Of a stretch of DNA of 33,072 nucleotides, positions 26,169 to 33,072 are shown piece by piece. The number at the start of each line of letters is the position of its first letter. The first letter of the stretch is position 1. The stretch lies in assembly GCA_937863465.1 (NCBI GenBank), contig CALMFG010000191.1, positions 1 to 33,072 of the forward strand, in the 5' to 3' direction. Position numbers and translations under genes: made by a program. Source of the DNA: an uncultured Clostridia bacterium (GTDB lineage Bacteria; Bacillota; Clostridia; Christensenellales; CALMFG01). A model generated the notes under the pieces. The model was not told the DNA's origin, did no database searches, and saw nothing but the letters and a program-made list of their open reading frames with translations.

Positions 26169-27607
26169 AACGCTTCCACCTCCTCCATCGTGCTGTTTTC
26201 TTCGCCCAGCGCCTTAAACAGCGCGCCCAGCTTGTTGTCGGTCTCCTCGAATTCCTTTTCGGGCACCGAATCGTACACGATACCGGCTCCGGCCTGCGCG
26301 TGCACGCAGTTGTCTTTAAAGAGCAGCGTGCGGATGGTGATGCACACATCCATGTTGCCGCGAAAATCGAAATACCCCACCGCGCCGGCGTACGGCCCGC
26401 GCTTGGTGTTTTCCAGCTCGTCGATAATCTCCATGGCGCGAATTTTGGGCGCGCCCGAAACCGTGCCCGCGGGCAGAACGTGCTTTAACGCATCCACGCC
26501 GTCGATGCCGGATTTCATCTTGCCTTCCACGCGCGAAACAATATGCATCACGTGCGAGAAGTATTCGACATGCATCATCTCTTTCACCGCCACTGTCCCA
26601 AACTCCGAAAGCGCCCCGATGTCGTTGCGGCCCAAATCCACCAGCATGGCGTGTTCGGCGCGTTCCTTCTCGTCGGCCAAAAGCTCTCTGGCCAGCGCTT
26701 CATCCTCGGCCGCGTCCTTGCCCCGCTTACGTGTCCCCGCGATGGGGAAGGTCTCCACCACGCCGTCCGATAGGCGTGTTAAGCACTCGGGCGAAGAGCC
26801 CACGATGTAGTAATCCTTAAAGTCCAGAAAATACATATAGGGCGAAGGATTGACCGAGCGCAGTTTTCGGTAGATGGAAAACGCGTCGGGCGCGGGCGTG
26901 CAGGTGCGGCGGCGCGAGAGCACCACCTGAAAAATGTCGCCTTCTTTGATATATTCTCTCGCTTTGCGTACGTTGTTTTCGTAGGTTTCACGGTTCATGT
27001 TGGCGTAGGTTTTGTACTGTGTGGGGGTCGCCGCTTTTTCGGCAGGCATGGCCGAAGAGAGCACGCGCTTTAACAGCGCGTCCATCTCGGCCGAGATGTC
27101 GGCAATCCGTTCGGCGCTGACGCTGGTTTTGTCGACCAGATAGGAATAGGTCAGACTGTGTTTTAAGTGATCGTAGATGAGCACCTGTTTAAACAGGTAA
27201 ACGTGCATATCGGGGAATCCCATATCATCGGGCGGGATATTCGGCAGTTCCTCCACGTATCGGATGCAGTCGTAGGCGTAAAAACCCGCCACGCCGCCGA
27301 CAAACGGAAAATCGCCCGAAACCTGCTCCACGCGGTAGGCGACCAGCGCCTGCTTGGTGGCGGCAAAGGGATCGGTGCTGGTGACCACGCCCGAAAGCTC
27401 ACCCGAAACGGTCAGCTTGCGGTCGGTGATGGCGATGTGCCCCTCGGGGTTCAGCGCAATCAGACTGTAGCGGCCAAACTGCTCCCCCCGCTCGGCGCTT
27501 TCCAGCAGAAACTGCGCGCCAAAGGGTTTCAGCTTGGCAAAAATCGATATGGGTGTTTCGGTGTCGGCCATCACCGTTTTGATGATGGGCGAAAGAATCG
27601 TTGGCAT
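26165..27607 (-). CDS. trpE: anthranilate synthase component I
   Basis: Protein of 480 aa, full length. The feedback-inhibition motif LLES is at residues 34-37, and the chorismate-binding core shows IAGTRKRG, DLGRNDIG and the VSGAPKIRAMEIIDELE segment. It converts chorismate and ammonia to anthranilate, with the TrpG domain of the next gene. The first ATG (27607) is chosen because GGGAGG lies 8 nt upstream. That Shine-Dalgarno is itself in the 3' arm of a terminator hairpin, so both transcription and translation of trpE may be controlled there. It is the first gene of the trp operon. Confidence 0.95.
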   Translation of the reverse strand: MPTILSPIIKTVMADTETPISIFAKLKPFGAQFLLESAERGEQFGRYSLIALNPEGHIAITDRKLTVSGELSGVVTSTDPFAATKQALVAYRVEQVSGDFPFVGGVAGFYAYDCIRYVEELPNIPPDDMGFPDMHVYLFKQVLIYDHLKHSLTYSYLVDKTSVSAERIADISAEMDALLKRVLSSAMPAEKAATPTQYKTYANMNRETYENNVRKAREYIKEGDIFQVVLSRRRTCTPAPDAFSIYRKLRSVNPSPYMYFLDFKDYYIVGSSPECLTRLSDGVVETFPIAGTRKRGKDAAEDEALARELLADEKERAEHAMLVDLGRNDIGALSEFGTVAVKEMMHVEYFSHVMHIVSRVEGKMKSGIDGVDALKHVLPAGTVSGAPKIRAMEIIDELENTKRGPYAGAVGYFDFRGNMDVCITIRTLLFKDNCVHAQAGAGIVYDSVPEKEFEETDNKLGALFKALGEENSTMEEVEAL

Positions 27608-27608
27608 T

Positions 27609-27641
27609 AAAAAAACCTCCCTTGCAGAAGCAAAGAGAGGT
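27609..27641 (-). terminator. trp leader attenuator hairpin overlapping the trpE RBS
   Basis: On the minus strand ACCTCTCTT pairs with AAGGGAGGT (one G-U pair) around a short loop, and seven Ts follow directly. This is an intrinsic terminator. The ATG of trpE comes two bases later (TTTTTTTAATG), so the GGGAGG Shine-Dalgarno is buried in the stem. Confidence 0.8.
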
Positions 27642-27693
27642 CATGATTGACTGTCGTAATAACGCATCCAAACCAAATAAAAGTGATGGACCG

Positions 27694-27737
27694 CTTTTCT
27701 CTTCTTTTCTCTGCTCGTCTATTTCTAATCTCTTCTG
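27694..27737 (-). promoter_or_regulatory. NAG-triplet array, candidate TRAP-binding site
   Basis: Read on the minus strand, nine triplets CAG, GAG, TAG, TAG, GAG, GAG, AAG, GAG, AAG are separated by 2 or 3 nt throughout. TRAP (MtrB) of Bacillus binds eleven (G/U)AG repeats spaced 2-3 nt and prefers GAG and UAG over AAG and CAG. Position (between promoter and attenuator of trpE) and spacing both fit. TRAP itself is not encoded in this window. Confidence 0.65.
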
Positions 27738-27743
27738 GTGCAG

Positions 27744-27764
27744 TCATCCGTTTCTATCGGATGA
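27744..27764 (-). promoter_or_regulatory. 5' stem-loop of the trp leader
   Basis: TCATCCG and CGGATGA form a perfect 7-bp stem with a 7-nt loop, about 10 nt after the -10 element and just before the triplet array. In Bacillus subtilis a 5' stem-loop in the same place assists TRAP binding. Confidence 0.6.
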
Positions 27765-27773
27765 TTTTCGTGA

Positions 27774-27803
27774 ATTATAGCATACCGCAAGGCGGTCTGT
27801 CAA
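27774..27803 (-). promoter_or_regulatory. trp operon promoter
   Basis: Perfect TTGACA (27798-27803) and perfect TATAAT (27774-27779) with an 18-nt spacer on the minus strand. The spacer contains the inverted repeat ACCGC-AAG-GCGGT. Transcription would start about 165 nt upstream of trpE. Confidence 0.85.
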
Positions 27804-27823
27804 ACCATAAATCCCTTTTTCGC

Positions 27824-29014
27824 CTATTCGTTTTCCTGCCAATCCAAAAGCCGCTGTTCACCGGTTAGCGCGCGGATGTCACTCACTTCCTGGCTGACCT
27901 CCAGCGTGCCGAGGTAGACGCCATTTTCGTCGCGCAACGCAAAATACTGGATGACGATGAACATCCCGTTCATCTCAATCCAAAACTTCGCGTTTGTCTT
28001 CTTTCCCTGCTTAAAGGCGTCCAGAATGCGCTCCACGATATGCACGGATTTCGGCGGATGACAGTTGCGCACATCCCGACCGATGATGGCGGGCGAGCGC
28101 TGGAAGATGCGGCCTTTGGGTTTGGAGAAATACTTGACCTTATCGTTTGCGTCGATCAGCGTCATATCCACCGGCAGGGTGTTCATCATGGCCATTATCT
28201 CGGACATTGAGAGGCTTCCAGTTTCGGTAATCAGACTATTCAAATCATTCGGCATCGTCATTTTTGCTACCTTCCTTTCCGTTCTTTCGGGCGGCGCGAT
28301 GTAGGCAAATCCGTAATCAAAGCTCTGCGCCAGCATATCCTCAAATTCCTCGGCGGTCGCGATCTCGGCCGCCGCAGGGAACAAAATCAATTCCTGTTTG
28401 TCCACCAGCCCATAGAGCAGAAAATAGAGCTGACCCAACGCCGCGTTAAAATCCCGTTCATCCAGATTGCTTTGTCCCAAGAGGCTGTAAGTCTCTTTCA
28501 GCTTGTTTCTGGCCGCGTCGTGCAGCGCCCAGAGCACCTGTAAGCCCAGATACCGCTCCTCGGCTTTTTCCAGATACGGGAACAGGATGTTTTCGAGCTT
28601 CTGCATATGGACATGATACCGATTAAGCTCAGAAATCAGACTGCGCATCCCGTTCTGCGTTTTTTCAGCGTCTTTATTTTTAATGACTGCCTTAAACGCT
28701 TCCAGCCTGCCGATGAGTCCGGCGTTCTCCTGCATGAGTACGTCCAAAAAAGTTCCGGCTTCAGGTTTTTCCCAAGGGTATGCGGACAGCGTGTCATAGA
28801 AAACGTTGATGAGTTTATCGACGTATTCCAGCATCTCGTCCACCGAAACACCGCGTTTCAACTGCTCATACATCACCAAAAAAAGCTCGGTCGGTGTGAC
28901 GGTCTCAATGTCGCGAAGATGTTTATCATACAGCGCGCGGGCGTCCGCTTTTTCCCGGATGCCGAGACAAAACGCAATCAGGCTTTCAATTTTTCTGTCT
29001 CGCAGTTCGGCCAT
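27824..29014 (-). CDS. DUF438 / hemerythrin-like / PAS protein
   Basis: Protein of 396 aa in three parts. An N-terminal DUF438 helical region (1-75) is followed by a hemerythrin-like bundle (about 80-245) with candidate iron ligands in YHVHMQKLE and other conserved His/Glu residues. A C-terminal PAS domain (about 275-396) follows, with the RNCHPPKSVHIVERIL motif characteristic of DUF438 proteins. Such proteins are thought to sense oxygen, nitric oxide or redox state. No kinase or DNA-binding domain is attached. It begins 3 nt after the stop of the hydrogenase-like gene, so the two are one operon. A signalling partnership is inferred from that and not shown. Confidence 0.85.
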   Translation of the reverse strand: MAELRDRKIESLIAFCLGIREKADARALYDKHLRDIETVTPTELFLVMYEQLKRGVSVDEMLEYVDKLINVFYDTLSAYPWEKPEAGTFLDVLMQENAGLIGRLEAFKAVIKNKDAEKTQNGMRSLISELNRYHVHMQKLENILFPYLEKAEERYLGLQVLWALHDAARNKLKETYSLLGQSNLDERDFNAALGQLYFLLYGLVDKQELILFPAAAEIATAEEFEDMLAQSFDYGFAYIAPPERTERKVAKMTMPNDLNSLITETGSLSMSEIMAMMNTLPVDMTLIDANDKVKYFSKPKGRIFQRSPAIIGRDVRNCHPPKSVHIVERILDAFKQGKKTNAKFWIEMNGMFIVIQYFALRDENGVYLGTLEVSQEVSDIRALTGEQRLLDWQENE

Positions 29015-29017
29015 ACG

Positions 29018-30277
29018 CTACTCCTTATTAAAATCCCGTATAAACAGGCTGTCTTCCTTCAAGAGGCTTTCGATGGTCTCGTATCCCAGCCGTTTTAACA
29101 GCTCGATGACGTAAGGGTTGTCCACGGGCGTGGGGTAAACCGCCGTTTCGCCGTATTCGTCCACAAAGGCGGTCGCCCGGTCTTTGTCAATCAGCGCCTT
29201 GGGGCCGCCCACGCATCCGCCCACGCACCCCATGCCTTCGATAAAGTTCGCCTTCGCGTTGCCTTCCAGAATGTCTTTCAGCATGGCCTTGCAGGCCGGA
29301 ACGCCGTCCGCCTGTCGGCTTTTTATGGGAATTTCACGGTCGGGCCGTAAGCGGTTCAGTGTGCTCTGTACCGCCTGACTGACGCCCCCGGTTCGGGCGT
29401 AGATGCGTCCGGCTTTCGAGGAATGGTCGCGCAAGTCCTCTTCCATACTTTCGGGGTCTATCCCCGCCGCGGCAAAGATGTCCCGCATCTCTTCAAACGT
29501 CAGCACATAATCCACCGCATCGGCGATGTCCGCCGCCCTTGCCTCGGCTTTTTTGGCGATGCATGGGCCGATAAACACGGTGACCGCGCCGGGGTTTAAG
29601 CGCTTGGTGGCACGTCCGCAGGCCACCATGGGCGAAACCGACGGCGGCAGATGGGGCACCAACTCGTGATACACCTTTTTAATCATCGCAATCCACATGG
29701 GACAGCAGCAGCTGGTCAGCATGTAGTCGGCATCCGAATGGATGCTCTCGTCAAATTCCAGCGCTTCTTTCAGCGTCAATATATCGGCAAACAGCGCCAC
29801 CTCAATCATCCCGCCGAAGCCCAGCGCCTTGAAAGCCGAACGTAAGCGTCCCGGCGTGGTCTTTTCGGAAAACTGGGAGATATAGGCCGGGGCAATCATC
29901 GCGTAGACCGGCGTTTCGGGGTTTTTAAGCGCCTTGATGACCGGAATAAATTCCTTGATTTCAGCGAGGTTGTGCGCCGCGCATTTTTCGATGCAGTCTC
30001 CACACCCCACGCAGTTTTCGTAAGAGATTTCAATCTCGCCGTCCTCGCCCTTGGTGATGGCGTCAAACGCGCATGTCACATCGCAAGGCGCATCGCCCCC
30101 CTCGCATCGACAGGGGCCGATTTTTACGACCGGCGGGTGTTTATCCGGGTTTAGGAGGCAATCCAGCTGATGCGGGTCAAAGTCCAGCTCGTTTGAGTAA
30201 TCGGATATCTCCTCCTCTAGTCTGCCTTTCAGCCCCGCCCGAACCAGACGGTTATACAGCGATAAAAAAGTCGCCAT
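29018..30277 (-). CDS. [FeFe]-hydrogenase-like iron-sulfur protein
   Basis: Protein of 419 aa. Two Fe4S4 sites are at the N terminus: an atypical set at Cys56, Cys58, Cys65 and Cys69, and a standard CxxCxxCxxxC at Cys89-Cys99. The H-cluster domain follows: L1 is TSCCCPMW at 188-195, L2 is GPCIAKK around 237-243, and L3 is EGMGCVGGCVGG with Cys351 and Cys355. All H-cluster cysteine ligands appear present. L2 lacks the methionine of the catalytic MPCxxK form and L3 ends in GGP instead of GGG. These differences are seen in putative sensory or non-group-A members, so robust H2 turnover is doubtful. No maturase gene (hydE, hydF, hydG) is nearby. Confidence 0.88.
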   Translation of the reverse strand: MATFLSLYNRLVRAGLKGRLEEEISDYSNELDFDPHQLDCLLNPDKHPPVVKIGPCRCEGGDAPCDVTCAFDAITKGEDGEIEISYENCVGCGDCIEKCAAHNLAEIKEFIPVIKALKNPETPVYAMIAPAYISQFSEKTTPGRLRSAFKALGFGGMIEVALFADILTLKEALEFDESIHSDADYMLTSCCCPMWIAMIKKVYHELVPHLPPSVSPMVACGRATKRLNPGAVTVFIGPCIAKKAEARAADIADAVDYVLTFEEMRDIFAAAGIDPESMEEDLRDHSSKAGRIYARTGGVSQAVQSTLNRLRPDREIPIKSRQADGVPACKAMLKDILEGNAKANFIEGMGCVGGCVGGPKALIDKDRATAFVDEYGETAVYPTPVDNPYVIELLKRLGYETIESLLKEDSLFIRDFNKE

Positions 30278-30308
30278 CGCCTTCCTCCCTCTTTTTTAAT
30301 ATTTATAC

Positions 30309-30356
30309 CACAAAGAGGCAGGTTTAAACATTTGCGCTTCCCCTGCCTGCTCTGTG
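30309..30356 (-). terminator. long hairpin between metA and the hydrogenase-like gene
   Basis: CACAGAG-C-AGGCAGG pairs with CCTGCCT-CTTTGTG, giving 14 bp with one bulged base and one G-U pair. It follows metA in transcription order but has no U-tract, so it is a weak terminator candidate, or a structural element in the hydrogenase leader. Confidence 0.45.
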
Positions 30357-30370
30357 ATGTTTGGATGAAT

Positions 30371-31288
30371 TTATTTGATTTCGCTTAGGTTGTACGGCGT
30401 TTCCTGATAGGCGTGGTAGTTCAGCCAGTTGGCAAAGAACAGGTTGGCGTGCGCCCGCCACTTCACGCTGGGTATCTGAGCAATATCATCGCCCGGGTAA
30501 TAGTTCTTAGGGATTTCAATCGCCATCCCCGCGTCTTTGTCCCGTTTAAATTCGGCGTCCAGCGAAAGCGCGTCATATTCCAGATGCCCCGATATAAACA
30601 CGCGCCGTCCGTCCAGGCTGGCCGCAATCAGGACGCCCGCCTCCTTGGAGTGTGCCAGCAGTTTCAGGTCGGGGCACGCGATGATATCGGTGCTCATCAC
30701 CTGAGTATGGCGGCTGTGCGGCGCAAAGAAGGTGTCGTCAAACCCCCGGAGGAGCTTGTTGTTCTTTTCTAAGATATCGTGTTCAAACACGCCGAAAATC
30801 TTGTCATTGACCGCATGCTTTTTGATGCCGTAGTGGTAATATAGTCCGGCCTGCGATGCCCAGCAGATGTACAGCGTGGCATATACATGGTGTTTGCTCC
30901 ATTCCATGATGGCCATGAGCTCATTCCAGTATGCCACTTCCTCAAACGCCATCTGCTCCACCGGCGCGCCGGTGATGACCAGACCATCGAAGTTTTCGTC
31001 CTTCACGTCATCAAAGGTCTTATAAAAAGCATCCAGATGCGCGGCCGAGGTGTTCTTGGATTGATAGGTGGCCGTGCTGAGCAGCGTAATTTCCACCTGA
31101 AGCGGTGTGTTGCCCAAAAGCCGCAAAAGCTGGGTTTCGGTGACCACCTTGGTGGGCATCAGGTTCAAGATAGCAATCCGCAAAGGACGGATATCCTGCG
31201 TATCCGCGCGGTTTTCGCTCATCACAAAGATGTTCTCGTCGGCCAGAATCTTCGAGGCCGGGAGCGCTTCGGGTACTTTGACCGGCAT
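30371..31288 (-). CDS. metA: homoserine O-acetyltransferase (MetA family)
   Basis: Protein of 305 aa, full length for MetA. The nucleophile is Cys142 in YICWASQ, and the His/Glu pair is in SGHLEYD. Residue 111 is Glu (TGAPVE), the residue associated with acetyl-CoA use in MetA enzymes such as that of Bacillus cereus; Gly at this position goes with succinyl-CoA. The predicted reaction is therefore acetylation of homoserine. The product, O-acetylhomoserine, is the substrate of MetY encoded 1 nt upstream. The name homoserine O-succinyltransferase often given to this family would be misleading here. Confidence 0.93.
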   Translation of the reverse strand: MPVKVPEALPASKILADENIFVMSENRADTQDIRPLRIAILNLMPTKVVTETQLLRLLGNTPLQVEITLLSTATYQSKNTSAAHLDAFYKTFDDVKDENFDGLVITGAPVEQMAFEEVAYWNELMAIMEWSKHHVYATLYICWASQAGLYYHYGIKKHAVNDKIFGVFEHDILEKNNKLLRGFDDTFFAPHSRHTQVMSTDIIACPDLKLLAHSKEAGVLIAASLDGRRVFISGHLEYDALSLDAEFKRDKDAGMAIEIPKNYYPGDDIAQIPSVKWRAHANLFFANWLNYHAYQETPYNLSEIK

Positions 31289-31289
31289 A

Positions 31290-32588
31290 CTACGACACCT
31301 CCTTTTGCGAGGCTTTCAGCGCGGTGTCCAGATCTTCGATCAAATCCCGCACGTCTTCGAGGCCGATCGACAGCCGCACCATGTCGGCGCTGATGCCCGC
31401 CTCAGCCAGCTGGGTTTCGGAAAGCTGACCGTGCGTGGTGCTCGCCGGATGGATGACCAGCGACTTGGCGTCGGCCACATTGGCCAGAAGCGAAAACAGA
31501 TCCAGCGCGTTGATGAATTTCCGTCCGGCGGCAAGGCCGCCCTTGATGCCGAAGGTGAGGATGCCGCCCGCGCCGTTCGGCAGATACTTCGTGGCCCGCG
31601 CGTGATACTTGTTATCCTTCAGCGTGGGGTAGTTCACCCACGACACAGCCGGATGATTCGCGAGAAACTCGGCAATCTTTTCGGCGTTTTCGCAATGCCT
31701 TTCCACGCGCAAGGATAGCGTCTCCAGCCCCTGCAGGATCAAAAACGCGTTAAACGGGCTGATGCACGCGCCGGTGTCCCGCAGCAGCTGAACGCGCGCC
31801 TTGGTGACATAGCCTGCGTTGCCCGGAATATCCGCGTAGACCACGCCGTGGTAGGTTTGGTCGGGCGCGGTGAAGTCGGGGAATCGGCCGCTCTTCCAGT
31901 CGAAGATGCCGTTGTCGATGATGGCACCGCCGATGCTGGTGCCGTGGCCGCCGATGTATTTGGTCAGCGAATAGACCACGATATCCACACCGAAGCTTTT
32001 AAGGTTGATGAGATAGGGCGTGCCGAACGTGTTGTCCACAATCACCGGCAGACCGTGCTTGTGCGCTAATTTAGCCAGCGCTTCAATATCCGCTACGTTG
32101 ATGTTGGGGTTTCCGATGGTCTCGAAATACAGCGCTTTGGTTTTTTCGTTGATGCTGGCTTCAATCCCAGCCAAGTCGTCGATATCCACAAGGTGGGTCT
32201 GGATGCCGTACTGGCTCGGAAGCCGCTCGGCAAACAGTGTATATGTGCCCCCGTACAGGGTATTGGCCGCGATAATCTCATCGCCCGCCTTGGCGATATT
32301 GAGGATGGCGTAAAAAATGGCCGCCATGCCCGAGGCCGTGACCAGCGCACCCACGCCGCCCTCCAACGCAGTCAAACGCTGTTCCAGTACATCGGTGGTG
32401 GGGTTCATGATGCGCGTATAGATATTGCCGGGCGTTTTCAGCGCAAATAAATCGGCCGCATGGTCGGCGTCGTCAAACGTATAGGACGTGGTCTGATAGA
32501 TGGGCACCGCCCGCGAATGGGTGACCGGGTCGGGGGTGTGTCCGGCGTGCAGCTGCAATGTATTGAAATGATATGATTTTTTGCTCAT
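31290..32588 (-). CDS. metY: O-acetylhomoserine sulfhydrylase
   Basis: Protein of 432 aa in the Cys/Met metabolism PLP family. Lys210 in [10 protein letters not shown] binds PLP, Asp185 in [11 protein letters not shown] contacts the pyridine nitrogen, and [16 protein letters not shown] is the characteristic N-terminal motif. Its length (longer than MetB or MetC, about 380) and the pairing with an acetyl-type MetA indicate direct sulfhydrylation of O-acetylhomoserine to homocysteine. It is the second ORF of its transcript, after a 48-codon leader ORF. The ATG is preceded by AAGGAGAG. metA starts after a single base. Confidence 0.94.
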   Translation of the reverse strand: MSKKSYHFNTLQLHAGHTPDPVTHSRAVPIYQTTSYTFDDADHAADLFALKTPGNIYTRIMNPTTDVLEQRLTALEGGVGALVTASGMAAIFYAILNIAKAGDEIIAANTLYGGTYTLFAERLPSQYGIQTHLVDIDDLAGIEASINEKTKALYFETIGNPNINVADIEALAKLAHKHGLPVIVDNTFGTPYLINLKSFGVDIVVYSLTKYIGGHGTSIGGAIIDNGIFDWKSGRFPDFTAPDQTYHGVVYADIPGNAGYVTKARVQLLRDTGACISPFNAFLILQGLETLSLRVERHCENAEKIAEFLANHPAVSWVNYPTLKDNKYHARATKYLPNGAGGILTFGIKGGLAAGRKFINALDLFSLLANVADAKSLVIHPASTTHGQLSETQLAEAGISADMVRLSIGLEDVRDLIEDLDTALKASQKEVS

Positions 32589-32630
32589 TGTTTTCTCTCC
32601 TTGATTTTTACAGTCTTATTTTCTAAACAA

Positions 32631-32777
32631 CTACTGCGCCGTACTACACATGTTATCCCGGCTGCCCGTGTTGCTTAAGACTGTCCAAATCAGGAAAACG
32701 GATGCCGCAGCAAACAGACCGGCGTCTTTCCCTGCCAGTCGTTTATAGCCATTCAAATTGCATCCGTCAGTCAACAT
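32631..32777 (-). CDS. 48-aa ORF in the metY-metA leader
   Basis: Not recognised. The ORF starts with an ATG at 32777, with AAAAAAGGAGTG upstream at proper spacing, about 47 nt after the -10 of the met promoter. It ends 42 nt before metY. The peptide is MLTDGCNLNGYKRL..., with a hydrophobic stretch (LFAAASVFLIWTVL, about residues 21-34) that could be a short membrane helix, then a polar tail with a final Cys. It contains two Met and two Cys codons but no run of them, so simple leader-peptide attenuation is not evident. It could be a small membrane protein, an uORF or an incidental frame. Confidence 0.55.
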   Translation of the reverse strand: MLTDGCNLNGYKRLAGKDAGLFAAASVFLIWTVLSNTGSRDNMCSTAQ

Positions 32778-32823
32778 GCTAACACTCCTTTTTTAAATCC
32801 TAGTGTTTTACTTGGTTTTTAGT

Positions 32824-32852
32824 ATTATACGGAGTATTCCCGCGCTTGTCAA
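32824..32852 (-). promoter_or_regulatory. promoter of the leader ORF-metY-metA operon
   Basis: Perfect TTGACA (32847-32852) and perfect TATAAT (32824-32829) at exactly 17 nt on the minus strand. It should be a strong vegetative promoter. Confidence 0.85.
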
Positions 32853-32880
32853 CAAAAAAAAGCCCGTTTTAACCCGAGCT
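32853..32880 (-). terminator. terminator of the alpha/beta hydrolase gene
   Basis: On the minus strand AGCTCG pairs with CGGGCT (one G-U pair), followed by eight Ts. It lies directly upstream of the met promoter -35. Confidence 0.75.
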
Positions 32881-32889
32881 TCTACTTCT

Positions 32890-33072
32890 TTATCCTTTTT
32901 CTATCGCCTTAGCCATAGCCGCGATGCGCAATTGAATCTGCCGCGATGCGATTGGCCCTTTTTTGGGCAGTTGGTCATAGCCGTGCACGGTACCGCGTGT
33001 GGCCTCCAGATGCGCTGCCACACCCGCCTGGATTAGTGCCTCGGCGTACGCGTTGCCTTCGTCCCGCAAGGG
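32890..33072 (-). CDS. alpha/beta hydrolase, C-terminal fragment
   Basis: Only the last 60 codons are in the window; the gene enters from the right edge. The visible part reads PLRDEGNAYAEALIQAG, then TRGTVHGYD. This matches the C terminus of hormone-sensitive-lipase-type esterases: the Asp of the catalytic triad normally precedes PLRDEG by one residue, and the catalytic His is in VHGYD. Nothing can be said about its substrate or its start. The stop codon is TAA at 32890-32892, followed by a terminator. Confidence 0.75.
   Translation of the reverse strand, partial: PLRDEGNAYAEALIQAGVAAHLEATRGTVHGYDQLPKKGPIASRQIQLRIAAMAKAIEKG

Larger units (their letters stand above)
32589..32889. other. 301-nt region between metY and the hydrolase gene
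   Basis: It holds the metY RBS, the 48-codon ORF, the met promoter and the terminator of the upstream hydrolase gene. I looked for SAM riboswitch (S-box) and T-box consensus sequences and saw neither. Confidence 0.6.

Noticed and set aside
27680-27700. A T-box-like string on the plus strand (AAAAGTGATGGACCGC) in the trp leader region.
   Set aside because: It lies on the strand opposite to trp transcription, matches the T-box core poorly, and has no plus-strand terminator or gene after it.
27609-27700. Trp-rich leader peptide as the attenuation signal for trpE.
   Set aside because: Only isolated TGG codons occur, in frames without an ATG/GTG and RBS. The NAG array explains the region better.
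32589-32830. SAM riboswitch (S-box) or T-box upstream of metY.
   Set aside because: No match to the S-box core or T-box sequence was seen, and most of the space is taken by a 48-codon ORF with its own RBS.

Overview
The window looks like chromosomal DNA of an anaerobic, moderately GC-rich member of the Bacillota (Clostridia-like). The support is strong Shine-Dalgarno sites (AGGAGG/GGAGG), sigma-A type promoters (TTGACA/TATAAT), many U-tailed intrinsic terminators, a clostripain-family (C11) peptidase, a VanW-family protein, a DUF438/hemerythrin/PAS protein and an [FeFe]-hydrogenase-like protein. No genus can be assigned from this alone. There is no rRNA, tRNA, CRISPR array, insertion sequence or phage gene. 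The region is mostly housekeeping and accessory metabolism.

Layout, left to right. (1) 7-2026, plus strand: an SDR oxidoreductase followed by an alpha-oxoamine synthase that resembles serine palmitoyltransferase, ending at a terminator. (2) 2092-3966, minus: two tandem EamA/DMT permeases that are duplicates of each other, with a promoter facing away from a DUF1697 gene (4127-4666, plus). (3) 4989-8287, plus: a membrane-anchored C11 peptidase and a NYN/OST-HTH putative RNA-binding nuclease, each with its own terminator. (4) 8441-12048, plus: tldD, pmbA/tldE and an aldo-keto reductase in one operon. (5) 12049-13700: an AT-richer segment with a structured 5' leader and a BMP-family lipoprotein that has no ABC partners here. 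(6) 13729-14064, minus: a small unknown protein with a palindromic operator-like site between promoter and RBS. (7) 14251-20041, minus: a MacAB/YknXYZ-like exporter (adaptor, ATPase, permease) followed by a VanW-family gene. (8) 20239-20973, minus: surE. (9) 21231-27607, minus: a complete trp operon in the order trpE-trpGD-trpC-trpF-trpB-trpA, tightly coupled by 4-nt overlaps and preceded by a leader. (10) 27824-30277, minus: an [FeFe]-hydrogenase-like protein and a DUF438/hemerythrin/PAS protein. (11) 30371-32777, minus: a 48-codon ORF, metY and metA, for methionine synthesis by way of O-acetylhomoserine. (12) 32890-33072, minus: the C-terminal end of an alpha/beta hydrolase, cut by the window edge.

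The most notable signals are regulatory. The trp leader has a stem-loop, then nine NAG triplets spaced by 2-3 nt, then a terminator whose 3' arm holds the trpE Shine-Dalgarno. This is the architecture of TRAP-controlled attenuation. The trpG-trpD fusion keeps an SD and ATG exactly at the domain junction. The BMP gene leader has mutually exclusive hairpins ending in a terminator-like stem, and matches no riboswitch class I recognise. The other items of interest are the SDR/serine-palmitoyltransferase-like pair (possible sphingoid-base synthesis in a Gram-positive), the hydrogenase-like/PAS-hemerythrin pair (possible redox or gas sensing) and the translated leader ORF ahead of metY-metA.
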